Origin: a virus
IMG/VR virus record: IMGVR_UViG_3300038825_001077
Location: 1 to 28,560 of that record
Length of the DNA: 28,560 nucleotides
Reading direction: 5' to 3' (one strand)
How positions within the stretch are numbered: the first letter of the stretch is position 1; each line of letters starts with the position of its first letter. Under the pieces are notes generated by a model. The model had not been told where the DNA came from. It was given only the letters and a program-made list of their open reading frames with translations, and did no database searches. The position numbers were made by a program, and so were the translations under genes. Positions 11,748-19,464 of this stretch are shown piece after piece.

Positions 11748-12157
11748 TTTGTTACTCCTTTGGTTTTCTCAAAAGTTCTAAGAGCTCCCATGCCAAGTAA
11801 GGACATTACAAGTGGCATTAGAGTTCCCATATCTAACTGTGGTATGTTTACCACTTCATATTGAAACAATCCACAAATAAACAAAATAAATTTTGATAAT
11901 ACGAATTCCCAAAAAATTGCTAAGGCGCAAGACATTCCGATAAGAGGTCGCCAACTGCGTTGCATAAATCCACTTAATCCCCCGGCAGTAGATTGAGCAT
12001 CAGCTAAGTTAATATCCATTTGTTTTGATTTTAACTTGGCTTGTATTTCTTCAAACTGCAGTTTTAGTTTTTCTTTTTCTTCGCCACTGAAATGCATATC
12101 GTCAACGACACTACTAATAGCTTTTACTGTATCGCCACCAAATAATTTACCTAACAT
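11744..12157 (-). CDS. 3TM-family holin
   Basis: 137 residues. A charged helical N-terminus (EEKEKLKLQFEEIQAKLKSK) is followed by GFMQRSWRPLIGMSCALAIF, the RPLIG signature of the Holin_3TM family. Further hydrophobic segments are FVLSKFILFICGLF and LMPLVMSLLGMGALRTF, giving about three membrane spans. It would form lesions in the inner membrane and release the lysozyme coded by the gene at 12485-12919. Confidence 0.85.
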   Translation of the reverse strand: MLGKLFGGDTVKAISSVVDDMHFSGEEKEKLKLQFEEIQAKLKSKQMDINLADAQSTAGGLSGFMQRSWRPLIGMSCALAIFWEFVLSKFILFICGLFQYEVVNIPQLDMGTLMPLVMSLLGMGALRTFEKTKGVTK

Positions 12158-12351
12158 TATTTTTTCCTCGGTTTATATTTCTTAATAGCTTTAGAAATAA
12201 ATATGTTTTTATATAAAGAAACTTTTTTACCAAATTTTTTATCAGCTTGTTTTTTTGCAGATTTATATGCTTTAGATTTTTTATTAAAACTTTTAGGAGT
12301 TCCTAAAGATTTTGGTCTTTTTTTAGCATAAATAGGTTTTTTCTTTTTCAT
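12157..12351 (-). CDS. Very basic small protein (64 aa)
   Basis: Not recognised. Roughly 40 percent lysine: MKKKKPIYAKKRPKSLGTPK and a C-terminal ISKAIKKYKPRKK. Composition suggests nucleic acid binding or a virion-internal protein. Coupled on both sides (ATGA with the upstream gene; shared base with the holin start). Confidence 0.62.
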   Translation of the reverse strand: MKKKKPIYAKKRPKSLGTPKSFNKKSKAYKSAKKQADKKFGKKVSLYKNIFISKAIKKYKPRKK

Positions 12352-12551
12352 AGTTTACCACATTCTCTTAACTGATCTGATATCCTTTGCATCCTAGCTT
12401 TTAAATCTTCTTCTTTATATTTTTTTCTATTATCATGTATTTCTTTTATTTCTTCTGCTGTTGTTAATCTTTTTCTATGTTTCCTTAAATCAACTTTTTC
12501 ATCTGTTCCGCTAGTCTGCTTGCTCTCGCTGGTGTGTGTTTCTTTGCCCAT
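12348..12551 (-). CDS. Small unknown charged helical protein (67 aa)
   Basis: Not recognised. MGKETHTSESKQTSGTDEKV then a predicted coiled helix (TTAEEIKEIHDNRKKYKEED). The annotated ATG at 12551 lies 67 bp inside the lysozyme gene in another frame and has no clear ribosome site. No later in-frame ATG exists before the conserved-looking part, so a non-standard start near the lysozyme end cannot be excluded. Confidence 0.55.
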   Translation of the reverse strand: MGKETHTSESKQTSGTDEKVDLRKHRKRLTTAEEIKEIHDNRKKYKEEDLKARMQRISDQLRECGKL

Positions 12552-12919
12552 AACGAATCTTCCATTTGTAATCCTGCTTCAATATAATCTTTATTACGCA
12601 ATGCTTCAAACATCTTTTTAAATTTGGCTGTTTTCGGCTTCCCTAATTGGAAACACATATGTGTTATGATTGACACAGCTTCATCATTTATATCAAGATC
12701 TTTGCATAAACTTTTAGCATCTTGTATCGCTATTGATACATCATAATCAAAAATTTTTTCTAGTTCTTTATTACTGTATATTTGACCTTCAACAAACTTT
12801 TCATTTTTTTTAATTAAATGGCCGTAACCGATAGTAGCAAAACCTAAATGGTCTTTATACACAGTGTTTCTATATCCTTCTTCTTCTTTTAAATGTTCTT
12901 TTAATTTTTCTATATTCAT
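12485..12919 (-). CDS. Endolysin, T4-type lysozyme (GH24 muramidase)
   Basis: 144 residues. The catalytic triad spacing of T4 lysozyme is kept: E14, D23 and T29 in KEEEGYRNTVYKDHLGFATI, followed by GYGHLI. The C-terminal TPARASRLAEQMKKL is the usual GH24 ending. It cleaves the peptidoglycan glycan backbone. No signal peptide is seen, so it needs a holin, which fits the 3TM holin nearby. Confidence 0.94.
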   Translation of the reverse strand: MNIEKLKEHLKEEEGYRNTVYKDHLGFATIGYGHLIKKNEKFVEGQIYSNKELEKIFDYDVSIAIQDAKSLCKDLDINDEAVSIITHMCFQLGKPKTAKFKKMFEALRNKDYIEAGLQMEDSLWAKKHTPARASRLAEQMKKLI

Positions 12920-13146
12920 AATGTACCACCAAAACTTTCTTTACTTTCTTCTATTTCTTTACGCATAATTAATTTTACTTTTTCTAAATAAACTATGGCA
13001 TCCCATAATTCTTCTTGAGCATCATCAATCCAAGCGACTGTTGGTTTTTTTGTTTCATTCATTGTTAAACCAAATTTTTTAATTCCATTTTCTGAACGCA
13101 ATGCCATTCTTTGCATAATGTTTGCGATTAATTTATCTTTTGTCAT
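12916..13146 (-). CDS. Small unknown protein with MazG-like helix motif (76 aa)
   Basis: Residues about 38-58 read VAWIDDAQEELWDAIVYLEK, resembling the E-E-x-x-D helix of MazG/dUTPase-like all-alpha NTP pyrophosphatases and of several short phage proteins with 'EELWDA..YLE'. The preceding RSENGIKKFGLTMNETKKP is also typical of those short proteins. It is too short for a full MazG, so I keep it as unknown. Overlaps the lysozyme start (ATGA). Confidence 0.55.
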   Translation of the reverse strand: MTKDKLIANIMQRMALRSENGIKKFGLTMNETKKPTVAWIDDAQEELWDAIVYLEKVKLIMRKEIEESKESFGGTL

Positions 13147-14209
13147 ATTTCTCCTTTAATTCTATCATACTTATAAAATTATGTCCTTGTATATGTCCGT
13201 CAGCTAATAACAACTGTGAAACACCATAAGACCAACCATTAGCATTGTTCATAGCATAGTTTTCAATATGTCCAAACTCCATAGCAGTACCAACATTAAC
13301 AATTTTAACATAATTACCACGTCCTAATTTACTTGCTCGCCATGATCTTTCTCTATGACTATGTCCGAATACTATATCATGCGTAGCACTATTTGATATC
13401 TGACTTGCTTCTGCCATTTTTCCGCCTATTTCTCGCCCCATTTCATTTAATGGAACATGAACAAATGCAACTCCTTTTATAAAGTAAAAATCTCCATATT
13501 CACTAATACCCCAACCTCGTGAGCGCCATAGTGTTTCGTATTGCTGTGAAAAAGCACCTACTACTTCTTTATGTTCGTTTTCATAACGATATAATCTTAC
13601 TTCGTGATTACCTAAACAATAATGTTTATGACATTCATGGTTTCCTATACCTTCATGTAATAATTCTAATGCTTCTTTAGTAATTTGTATATCCGCTGAT
13701 ATAGGTGGTTTAGCTCCGCCCTTAACTGTATGATTTTTATCAAAAGTGCCAACTGAATCAAAAGAACAAAAATCTCCAATGCAAACGATATAATCAGGTT
13801 TGTACTCATTAATCTGTTTTCCTATCCAATAAAATCTATCAATGTTTTCATCTGGTGAGCAATGTGCGTCTGGGATAACAAATACTTTTGTTGGGTTTGA
13901 AAATGTTGTTGATTGAGCTGCTATGCGTACTATTGGTTTTTTATATTCTTCTATTATTACTTGTGGTTTTACTTCTTTATAACGATGCCATTCAATAGTC
14001 CAATGTGAACTTTCTAATGCAAGTTTTTCTATTTTATCTATTTTTCTTTGTAAAGTTGTTCTTGGAATATTAATTAAATTTTCTACAATTTTTTTTGCAC
14101 CTGTTGGGTTATTTAGTCCGCCTTTACCTTGCGGTGGATATCCTTTATCTAATGCTTCGTGTAGTTTTTCTTGGATAAGTTTTAACTCGTCCCATTCTTT
14201 GTCGTCCAT
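13133..14209 (-). CDS. Calcineurin-like metallophosphoesterase with N-terminal HTH
   Basis: 358 residues. The metal-binding motifs are complete: DAH at 114-116, GDFCSFDS at 145-152, GNHE at 200-203, and GHSH at 282-285. These fit a dinuclear metallophosphoesterase. Residues about 30-70 (NNPTGAKKIVENLINIPRTT then LQRKIDKIEKLA) look like a helix-turn-helix. Such proteins recur in tail/lysis regions of marine phages; substrate unknown (DNA ends, cyclic nucleotides or a surface polymer are possibilities). Confidence 0.85.
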   Translation of the reverse strand: MDDKEWDELKLIQEKLHEALDKGYPPQGKGGLNNPTGAKKIVENLINIPRTTLQRKIDKIEKLALESSHWTIEWHRYKEVKPQVIIEEYKKPIVRIAAQSTTFSNPTKVFVIPDAHCSPDENIDRFYWIGKQINEYKPDYIVCIGDFCSFDSVGTFDKNHTVKGGAKPPISADIQITKEALELLHEGIGNHECHKHYCLGNHEVRLYRYENEHKEVVGAFSQQYETLWRSRGWGISEYGDFYFIKGVAFVHVPLNEMGREIGGKMAEASQISNSATHDIVFGHSHRERSWRASKLGRGNYVKIVNVGTAMEFGHIENYAMNNANGWSYGVSQLLLADGHIQGHNFISMIELKEKYDKR

Positions 14210-14218
14210 AAAGAACTC

Positions 14219-14407
14219 CTAATTGAACATTCTTAGTATCCAATTTAAAAATTGAGAGCCAATCATAAAACCAATAGCCCATAATATATAATTAAGTCTG
14301 TTAATGTCTTTTTGTATATGTGATAAATGATTATTTTCTATCCTATCTATTTTATCATAGATATGGATAATATGTTCTTTAGTTGTTTTAGGTGCTAATT
14401 TCGGCAT
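14219..14407 (-). CDS. Small C-tail-anchored membrane protein, XhlA-like (62 aa)
   Basis: A helical cytosolic part (HIIHIYDKIDRIENNHLSHI) precedes a single C-terminal membrane helix (LNYILWAIGFMIGSQFLNWI). The layout resembles hemolysin XhlA-type lysis accessory proteins. It is in the lysis region. A direct holin role is not shown. Confidence 0.58.
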   Translation of the reverse strand: MPKLAPKTTKEHIIHIYDKIDRIENNHLSHIQKDINRLNYILWAIGFMIGSQFLNWILRMFN

Positions 14408-14597
14408 TTGGTTTGCATATCATAACTAAAGATATTCCTCTGTCTTTTAATTGTTGATTTAATTCTAACACGATACTGTCAACAGCATTATCACAAGTTT
14501 TGAAATTTTCAAACTGTAAAGGTAATGTTCCATTAATCGTACACATAGGATTAATAGATAAACCTAACACACACATAATAGTATAAATAGACCACAT
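14388..14597 (-). CDS. Small secreted protein (69 aa)
   Basis: MWSIYTIMCVLGLSINPMCT is a signal-like hydrophobic start. The remainder has two more cysteines (KTCDNAV and VMICKPN), fitting an exported disulphide protein. Unknown family. It overlaps the XhlA-like gene by 20 bp and its ATG overlaps the stop of the basic 44-aa gene. Confidence 0.6.
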   Translation of the reverse strand: MWSIYTIMCVLGLSINPMCTINGTLPLQFENFKTCDNAVDSIVLELNQQLKDRGISLVMICKPNAEIST

Positions 14598-14731
14598 TAA
14601 CCTTGTCTATTATATTTTTTCCATGACTTCAATTTATGTTTATTTTTTGGCTTAGAACGAGAAGAATTGCCTATACTTGTTCGCTTTCTAACTTTATCAA
14701 AACCTTTTTTTACTATTGTTTGTTTAGCCAT
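14597..14731 (-). CDS. Tiny basic protein (44 aa)
   Basis: ATG at 14731 overlaps the end of the coiled-coil membrane gene; TAA at 14597-14599 overlaps the next ATG. The product starts MAKQTIVKKGFDKVRKRTSI and ends KHKLKSWKKYNRQG. The motif RTSIGNS(S)RSKPKNKHK and a final KKY..QG recur in small phage proteins I have seen. Strongly basic, possibly DNA-binding or virion-associated; function unknown. Confidence 0.72.
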   Translation of the reverse strand: MAKQTIVKKGFDKVRKRTSIGNSSRSKPKNKHKLKSWKKYNRQG

Positions 14732-15209
14732 TCAATTGACTTAATGGATTCTCTAAAGCCAGTTTAATTTTTTTATCTATTTTTTCTTCTAATGTTTTCA
14801 TATCATCTTTTATATTTTTAATAGATTCTTTTAGATCTTTTGCATTATCTCTACTATCTTCTTTAACTTGTTGCTCTACATCATTTACGATTTTTTCAAT
14901 CCTTCTTACATCTTGTCGCAAATCATTTTTTAATTCGTTAGCTACATCAGATACAAGTTGTACCTCTTGAATTATCATAGACATTTCTTGTGTAATCATT
15001 TCAGTTTCTTGTTGAATTAAATCTAATCTTTTATCAAAGCCACTAAGATCTGGAGCGATATAGCCATCTATTTTTTTTTCCATATCTAAAAATTTTTGAT
15101 AGTAAGTAAAGCCACCCCATAAAACACCGACTAAACTACTAATAATAGTTAGCACTACAAATATGCGCCCACCTCTAAATTTTATTCCTGCGACTTCTAA
15201 TTCTGCCAT
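14724..15209 (-). CDS. Membrane-anchored coiled-coil protein (161 aa)
   Basis: One transmembrane helix near the N-terminus (FVVLTIISSLVGVLWGGFTY, about residues 17-36), then a long coiled coil rich in E, D, K, Q from about 55 to 150 (for example EMITQEMSMIIQEVQLVSDV). The shape recalls spanin-like or holin-associated proteins of the lysis cassette, but no lipobox or proline-rich segment is seen. Overlaps the acidic secreted protein gene by 13 bp. Confidence 0.68.
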   Translation of the reverse strand: MAELEVAGIKFRGGRIFVVLTIISSLVGVLWGGFTYYQKFLDMEKKIDGYIAPDLSGFDKRLDLIQQETEMITQEMSMIIQEVQLVSDVANELKNDLRQDVRRIEKIVNDVEQQVKEDSRDNAKDLKESIKNIKDDMKTLEEKIDKKIKLALENPLSQLNG

Positions 15210-16705
15210 TGACTATCAATCATTTCATTCATTAATCCGTCACTCCCTGCGAATAACAGATAACTTGCCATATTATTATCAGAAATAACTGTATCAGGCA
15301 AAGATAGATCTGAAAAAAAATCAACCCTGTCATTTAATGCTTGTTGAGATTCAAAAAAAGTTTTAGTGTTACCTAATACTTGCATAACAACCAATGTTTT
15401 AGTTTGGCTTACATCATCATATCTTTTTTTATCGTCTATTTTTTTCATAATTTTTTTTACAGCTTTTTCTTTAGATGATTCTTTCTTGGCTACTTCTTTC
15501 GGTTTTTCAGTTTCTTCTTTTTTTTCTTGTTTTTCTTCTTGGGGTTTTTCTTCTTTGTTTGCAGTTACTTCGGTTTGTGATTCAGATTCTTCTTCCTTTA
15601 CTTCTTCTTTTGCTTCCGTTTCTTGCGGTGCTTCTTCTTTTATATCTTCTGTTACCTCAATCGTTTCTTCAACAGTTTCCTCAATCTCTAATTCTAACTC
15701 TGCTTCAACTTCAATTTCCATTTCCATGACTTCTATTTGTATTTCTGCCATTTCTATTTCTTCTATTTCAACAACAACAGCATCATAATCAACCTCATCA
15801 ATTTGAATAGGCTCTAAAACAAAGTCCTCGTTCATTTCATTAGAATCAAAAATATCTTCAACGACATCAATAACATCTTCTGGAGCATCTATATTTAAAG
15901 CTATAAACATTTCAACTGAGGTTATGGATTGCGTGATAATGGTATTGACAACATTATATAACACATTGACTGTAACGTCATCAAACAAGGGTCCAATAGA
16001 AAGATTAATATCTCTACCTCCTATTTCAATAATGACTGTTGTTAAACTACCTGAAAAATCCCAACCACCTTCATATGATTGATAACCAGAATCTGTACCA
16101 CTAGCAGATAAAATATCAGTACCACTAAATACATTAGTCTGACCATTTTTACCTGTGATGTGCATATAGATAGAATCAGAAGAATCTTGTTTATCAACTT
16201 TAATAGAATAGTTGGTACGACCACCCTTATCAAAACTTAAATTAGAAATATCTACAGTTTGAATATATGTTGTACCCATACCCTCAACACCCATAGTAGA
16301 AGTAGAATTACCAGAGCCAGTTATTTCAGCGCATTTATCAGTTCCTAATTGACCACACCCAGAGCCACTAGGCATCGTAGCAGGTCCTTGACCACCCCAA
16401 TCAATATCCATATCGCCCTCTTTAGAACTAACAACATAACCATTATCGCCATCTAATAAATCGCCAGAGTCTTCGTTAGTAACAGTAGTTGTTGTGGTAT
16501 CAGTTGTTGTAGTAGTGGTTATTGTGTAACCCCCAGATTCATATTCAATAGTTTCCGTTATAGATTGTTCAATTATTTCTTCTATTGTTGGAGTACAAAG
16601 ACCTATGGTGTCAGTATCACAATCTACAGCTTGACTAGAAAAGGATAGGGAAACCGATATACATAGCCATAGCCATAAAAATAAATTTTGCGAATTCTTT
16701 ATCAC
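15197..16705 (-). CDS. Large secreted protein with extreme Glu-rich low-complexity tail region (502 aa)
   Basis: Starts with GTG at 16705 after AAGGAG. The signal peptide is about MIKNSQNLFLWLWLCISVSL with cleavage after FSSQA. Residues about 40-75 are threonine-rich. Residues 140-260 look like a beta-sandwich (YSIKVDKQDSSDSIYMHITG, GGWDFSGSLTTVIIEIGGRD). Residues 290-425 are dominated by glutamate with Val/Ile, then Lys-Glu. A predicted folded C-terminus follows. Function unknown; exported or surface-exposed. The gene starts 71 bp inside its neighbour. Confidence 0.68.
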   Translation of the reverse strand: MIKNSQNLFLWLWLCISVSLSFSSQAVDCDTDTIGLCTPTIEEIIEQSITETIEYESGGYTITTTTTTDTTTTTVTNEDSGDLLDGDNGYVVSSKEGDMDIDWGGQGPATMPSGSGCGQLGTDKCAEITGSGNSTSTMGVEGMGTTYIQTVDISNLSFDKGGRTNYSIKVDKQDSSDSIYMHITGKNGQTNVFSGTDILSASGTDSGYQSYEGGWDFSGSLTTVIIEIGGRDINLSIGPLFDDVTVNVLYNVVNTIITQSITSVEMFIALNIDAPEDVIDVVEDIFDSNEMNEDFVLEPIQIDEVDYDAVVVEIEEIEMAEIQIEVMEMEIEVEAELELEIEETVEETIEVTEDIKEEAPQETEAKEEVKEEESESQTEVTANKEEKPQEEKQEKKEETEKPKEVAKKESSKEKAVKKIMKKIDDKKRYDDVSQTKTLVVMQVLGNTKTFFESQQALNDRVDFFSDLSLPDTVISDNNMASYLLFAGSDGLMNEMIDSQWQN

Positions 16706-17207
16706 TATCTATCTGCTCCTTTGATTTAACAATTTTTTCTTTTTGATTAAAAACAACACTACCAACAGGAACAAACTCTGGGTTTTCTTCCCAACCTTTT
16801 TTTGCTTCTGTACCTATCTTAGAATCATATGGGCAATAAGTTCCTGCAAACCACATAGCATCAAAAACTCTATGATCAGTACATAAAGTTGAAACAGCCG
16901 CCACTTTCATACCCATAGAATATAAACTACGAGCAAGTTTTATTCTTTCGCAATTTTCATCAGTGATTGTGATACCACTAGCAATACCAAAAATTTGGGT
17001 TTGTACTGCGCCACTTGTGGCTGTTTTACAAATATCTGAATTATTTACAACGACACTCGGTGCATTCGCAGTCGGTGGGGCTTTGTCCGTTACTACTGTG
17101 CTTGATACTGTGTTCGTATCTGCCCCATGAGCATGATTCATCATACTGTTGAGGAAAAATATTATTATAGTTGCTAATACTGTTCCTATAATTAATGGAT
17201 TTCTCAT
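16635..17207 (-). CDS. Secreted cysteine-containing unknown protein (190 aa)
   Basis: Signal or anchor MRNPLIIGTVLATIIIFFLN, then a Thr/Val/Ala-rich linker, then a domain with cysteines at SDICKTATSG, DENCERIKLARSLYSMGMKV, STLCTDHRVFDAMWFAGTYC. A final hydrophobic segment FAKFIFMAMAMYIGFPILF may be a second membrane span. I recall similar proteins in marine phages without assigned function. Overlaps the 502-aa gene, with which it may act at the envelope. Confidence 0.66.
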   Translation of the reverse strand: MRNPLIIGTVLATIIIFFLNSMMNHAHGADTNTVSSTVVTDKAPPTANAPSVVVNNSDICKTATSGAVQTQIFGIASGITITDENCERIKLARSLYSMGMKVAAVSTLCTDHRVFDAMWFAGTYCPYDSKIGTEAKKGWEENPEFVPVGSVVFNQKEKIVKSKEQIDSDKEFAKFIFMAMAMYIGFPILF

Positions 17208-17210
17208 TCA

Positions 17211-17420
17211 CTATAACTTATCCATTTCTTCTTTTACTTTTGTCCACGTTATTTCTGAATGAGGATTGGTTGTAGTTGTTATAGCTATGCCATTTTCAGC
17301 AACTCCTGTTACCCATTTTACTTTTCCAAAATCTTCTTCAGTTAGAATTTCACCAGACCAAGTTGCTTCAACATTTGGTTTTAAAATTAAAATTGCAGTT
17401 CCGAATTTATTTATTTCCAT
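17211..17420 (-). CDS. Small fibre-associated protein, paralogue C (69 aa)
   Basis: ATG at 17420 is preferred over an upstream GTG at 17429 because it aligns with the paralogue at 19240-19464. Shared blocks are ILKPNV, WVTG, NGIAITT and the end PHSEI..TK.K.EMDKL. It follows a fibre gene, as the paralogue does, so a dedicated fibre chaperone or capping protein is likely (inference). Confidence 0.72.
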   Translation of the reverse strand: MEINKFGTAILILKPNVEATWSGEILTEEDFGKVKWVTGVAENGIAITTTTNPHSEITWTKVKEEMDKL

Positions 17421-17421
17421 A

Positions 17422-17946
17422 TTATGCACCTATTTCTGTTAAAACAATATAAGAAGTTGTACCATTTTGATTAACATTAAAAGTTGAACTTGTATCAACT
17501 TCAAAATATACTTTGTAAGTAACTGCGGATGTTGAACTAGGAGTATCTAAAATTTCCCAATTATGACCTTGTGTTTGACCACTACCCGAACTATAACTTG
17601 TTGCAAAATATTTATAAAATGCACTACTACCAGTTGGAGCAAGATTTGAATATCCACCTCCACCAATATCTCTAAAAAGTGTAGATTGAGCACCTTTATT
17701 AGCTGTGTTCTGATAACAAGAAATTAAACTAACAGAAACTAGAATTTTGCTAGAAGTTGCTGAGGGTGTTATTGAAGCACTTAATCCAGTATCACTCCAA
17801 CTACCAGATGTTGTAGAAACTACTCCAGCCAATGTGCCTTGAACAACTTGTAAAGTTTTACCACCTCCCGCTCCAGAAACAGTACCAGAAAAGGCAAAAG
17901 TATCTGCTAAATTAATTCCTCTTGATCTTGCTTTAATTAATGCCAT
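17422..17946 (-). CDS. Tail fibre / receptor-binding-type protein C (174 aa)
   Basis: Beta-rich, Ser/Thr/Gly-rich protein with FAFSGTVSGAGGGKTLQVVQ near the N-terminus, SASITPSATSSKILVSVSLI in the middle and YIVLTEIGA at the end. These blocks recur in the paralogue at 19461-20075. Such C-terminal jelly-roll-like domains form trimeric fibre tips. It lacks the longer N-terminal attachment region of its paralogue. Location at the end of the tail module fits host recognition. Confidence 0.72.
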   Translation of the reverse strand: MALIKARSRGINLADTFAFSGTVSGAGGGKTLQVVQGTLAGVVSTTSGSWSDTGLSASITPSATSSKILVSVSLISCYQNTANKGAQSTLFRDIGGGGYSNLAPTGSSAFYKYFATSYSSGSGQTQGHNWEILDTPSSTSAVTYKVYFEVDTSSTFNVNQNGTTSYIVLTEIGA

Positions 17947-17948
17947 TA

Positions 17949-18272
17949 TTATTCCTTAGGATATTTATCTTTTATTGGTTTAATATAATTACTTTTCCAA
18001 TTAGTTATACCATTATGATAGATATAATCTAGCTGTTGTTCCCATGACCCATATTCTTTTTGTCTATTAGAATCTGCTTTAGCATTATTTTCAAGTTTAG
18101 TTGCTTCAGTTTCTAATGCATTTAGTTGTGCGTCTGTAGGTTTAGGTTTATCTGTTGCGTTCCATTCTTTGATGTATGCACCTTGACCATTACTATCATC
18201 TTGTAAAATTACTTCTTTAAAATTTGGTGTTCTACCTAAATATACTATTATTTTATTTGCTAAGTTGTTCAT
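17949..18272 (-). CDS. XkdW-like tail fibre assembly protein (107 aa)
   Basis: Residues about 18-50 (EVILQDDSNGQGAYIKEWNA then DKPKPTDAQLNALETEATK) match the XkdW/phage tail assembly pattern of QDDSdGq.YI.eWN..kPKPT.aqL. The C-terminus SWEQQLDYIYHNGITNWKSN, then IKPIKDKYPKE is the usual QLD.iYh ending. Small proteins like this lie next to fibre genes and probably help fibre folding or attachment. Overlaps the preceding fibre gene by 4 bp. Confidence 0.8.
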   Translation of the reverse strand: MNNLANKIIVYLGRTPNFKEVILQDDSNGQGAYIKEWNATDKPKPTDAQLNALETEATKLENNAKADSNRQKEYGSWEQQLDYIYHNGITNWKSNYIKPIKDKYPKE

Positions 18273-19240
18273 GTGATTATTCTAAAAGCTCCAAAATATG
18301 AGTAAAGATTTGAAGCGTCAACAGATATTGTTGTGCCAAAAGTATGATAATAAAAACATTCAAGATAATCTGAACTGCCATTCATATCTATTAACCCTCT
18401 AGTAGCCACTGAGTTGTAGAAAGAGTTATTTTCATTTGCTGTCAAAACTGTAGTTCCATTTTTTCTAATTTCACAATTACTATATTTATTATAGTCATCA
18501 CTATTTCTGGCTGTACTAACTTGTCCATAAACAAAATATTTTCCAGCTACTTGTGGTGTAAAACGATAATTTGTTGAACTGTCATAAGCATTATCAGTAT
18601 CAAAATCTTCACTATCAAAAGCCATTTTTGTACCTGTATCATGTCCTACACTTGTACTAGATGTATTTCCAAAATTAACATGAAAAGCTGGAGTATTAGT
18701 TCCACCCGCATCAGCCCAAGTTAAAACACCAGACCCATTAGTTGTTAATGCTTGTCCGCTTGTTCCGTCATCATTAGGAAAAGTTAAAGTATAACTAGCA
18801 CTAGCACTATGAGGTGGTGATTTTAATTTAATACCATGAGAGTTCTGTGAACAGTTAAGCTGTAGAGTTCCGTCAGTAGTTCCATCACCTTTGATCTGTA
18901 ATCCAGCCGCAGATGATGTTGATACAAAGTTTGTTTTAGCTTGTGTGACAGTAGCATCAGATGGAGTTCCTATGTCTAAAGTATTTCCAAGAACAATTAC
19001 AAAGTCAATGGAGTCCGAACTTGTTAAAGCACTTGCGAAGGTTATGGTACTTCCAGAAATTGTGTACGAAGTTGTAGGTGCTTGAATGACACCATTTAAA
19101 GAAACCAACATATGATTAACAGATTCTGGACTGAAATCAACTGAATCAACTTGCATAGTATAACTAGCTGTTGCACTCGCTGTAAGTGAATCTAAAATAG
19201 AGTACGCTCCCGTCTGAGGAGATTTTCCAATATATCCCAT
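18269..19240 (-). CDS. Tail fibre protein B (323 aa)
   Basis: N-terminus MGYIGKSPQTGAYSILDSLT is a common fibre attachment start. The next region ASYTMQVDSVDFSPESVNHM, then LVSLNGVIQAPTTSYTISGS is a widespread phage fibre module. ATVTQAKTNFVSTSSAAGLQ follows, then a beta-rich C1q/jelly-roll-like C-terminal domain from about 180 (AFHVNFGNTSSTSVGHDTGT). Likely a trimeric host-recognition fibre. Confidence 0.82.
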   Translation of the reverse strand: MGYIGKSPQTGAYSILDSLTASATASYTMQVDSVDFSPESVNHMLVSLNGVIQAPTTSYTISGSTITFASALTSSDSIDFVIVLGNTLDIGTPSDATVTQAKTNFVSTSSAAGLQIKGDGTTDGTLQLNCSQNSHGIKLKSPPHSASASYTLTFPNDDGTSGQALTTNGSGVLTWADAGGTNTPAFHVNFGNTSSTSVGHDTGTKMAFDSEDFDTDNAYDSSTNYRFTPQVAGKYFVYGQVSTARNSDDYNKYSNCEIRKNGTTVLTANENNSFYNSVATRGLIDMNGSSDYLECFYYHTFGTTISVDASNLYSYFGAFRIIT

Positions 19241-19464
19241 TATAGTTTATCCATTTCTGCTTTTGTTTTTGTGTAATTTATTTCTGAATGAGGGCAAGTA
19301 TTAGTTGTTATAGCAATCCCATTACTATTTTCGCCTGTAACCCAACCTATTTTATTATATAAATCTTCTGTTAATGATGTGCTGTCAGTATCATCAGTTA
19401 AAGTCCATTGAACATTAGGTTTTAAAATTTCTAATGCTTTGTGTAATTTTATTAAATCAATCAT
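19240..19464 (-). CDS. Small fibre-associated protein, paralogue A (74 aa)
   Basis: MIDLIKLHKALEILKPNVQW starts the protein; WVTGENSNGIAITTNTCPHS and the end KTKAEMDKL match the paralogue at 17211-17420. It overlaps the fibre A gene by ATGA and shares one base with fibre B. Probably a fibre chaperone (inference from position and duplication). Confidence 0.74.
   Translation of the reverse strand: MIDLIKLHKALEILKPNVQWTLTDDTDSTSLTEDLYNKIGWVTGENSNGIAITTNTCPHSEINYTKTKAEMDKL

Noticed and set aside
15366-15788. 140-codon plus-strand reading frame rich in Ser and Phe
   Set aside because: It is the antisense shadow of the Glu/Lys-rich stretch of the 502-aa gene; composition is explained by that.
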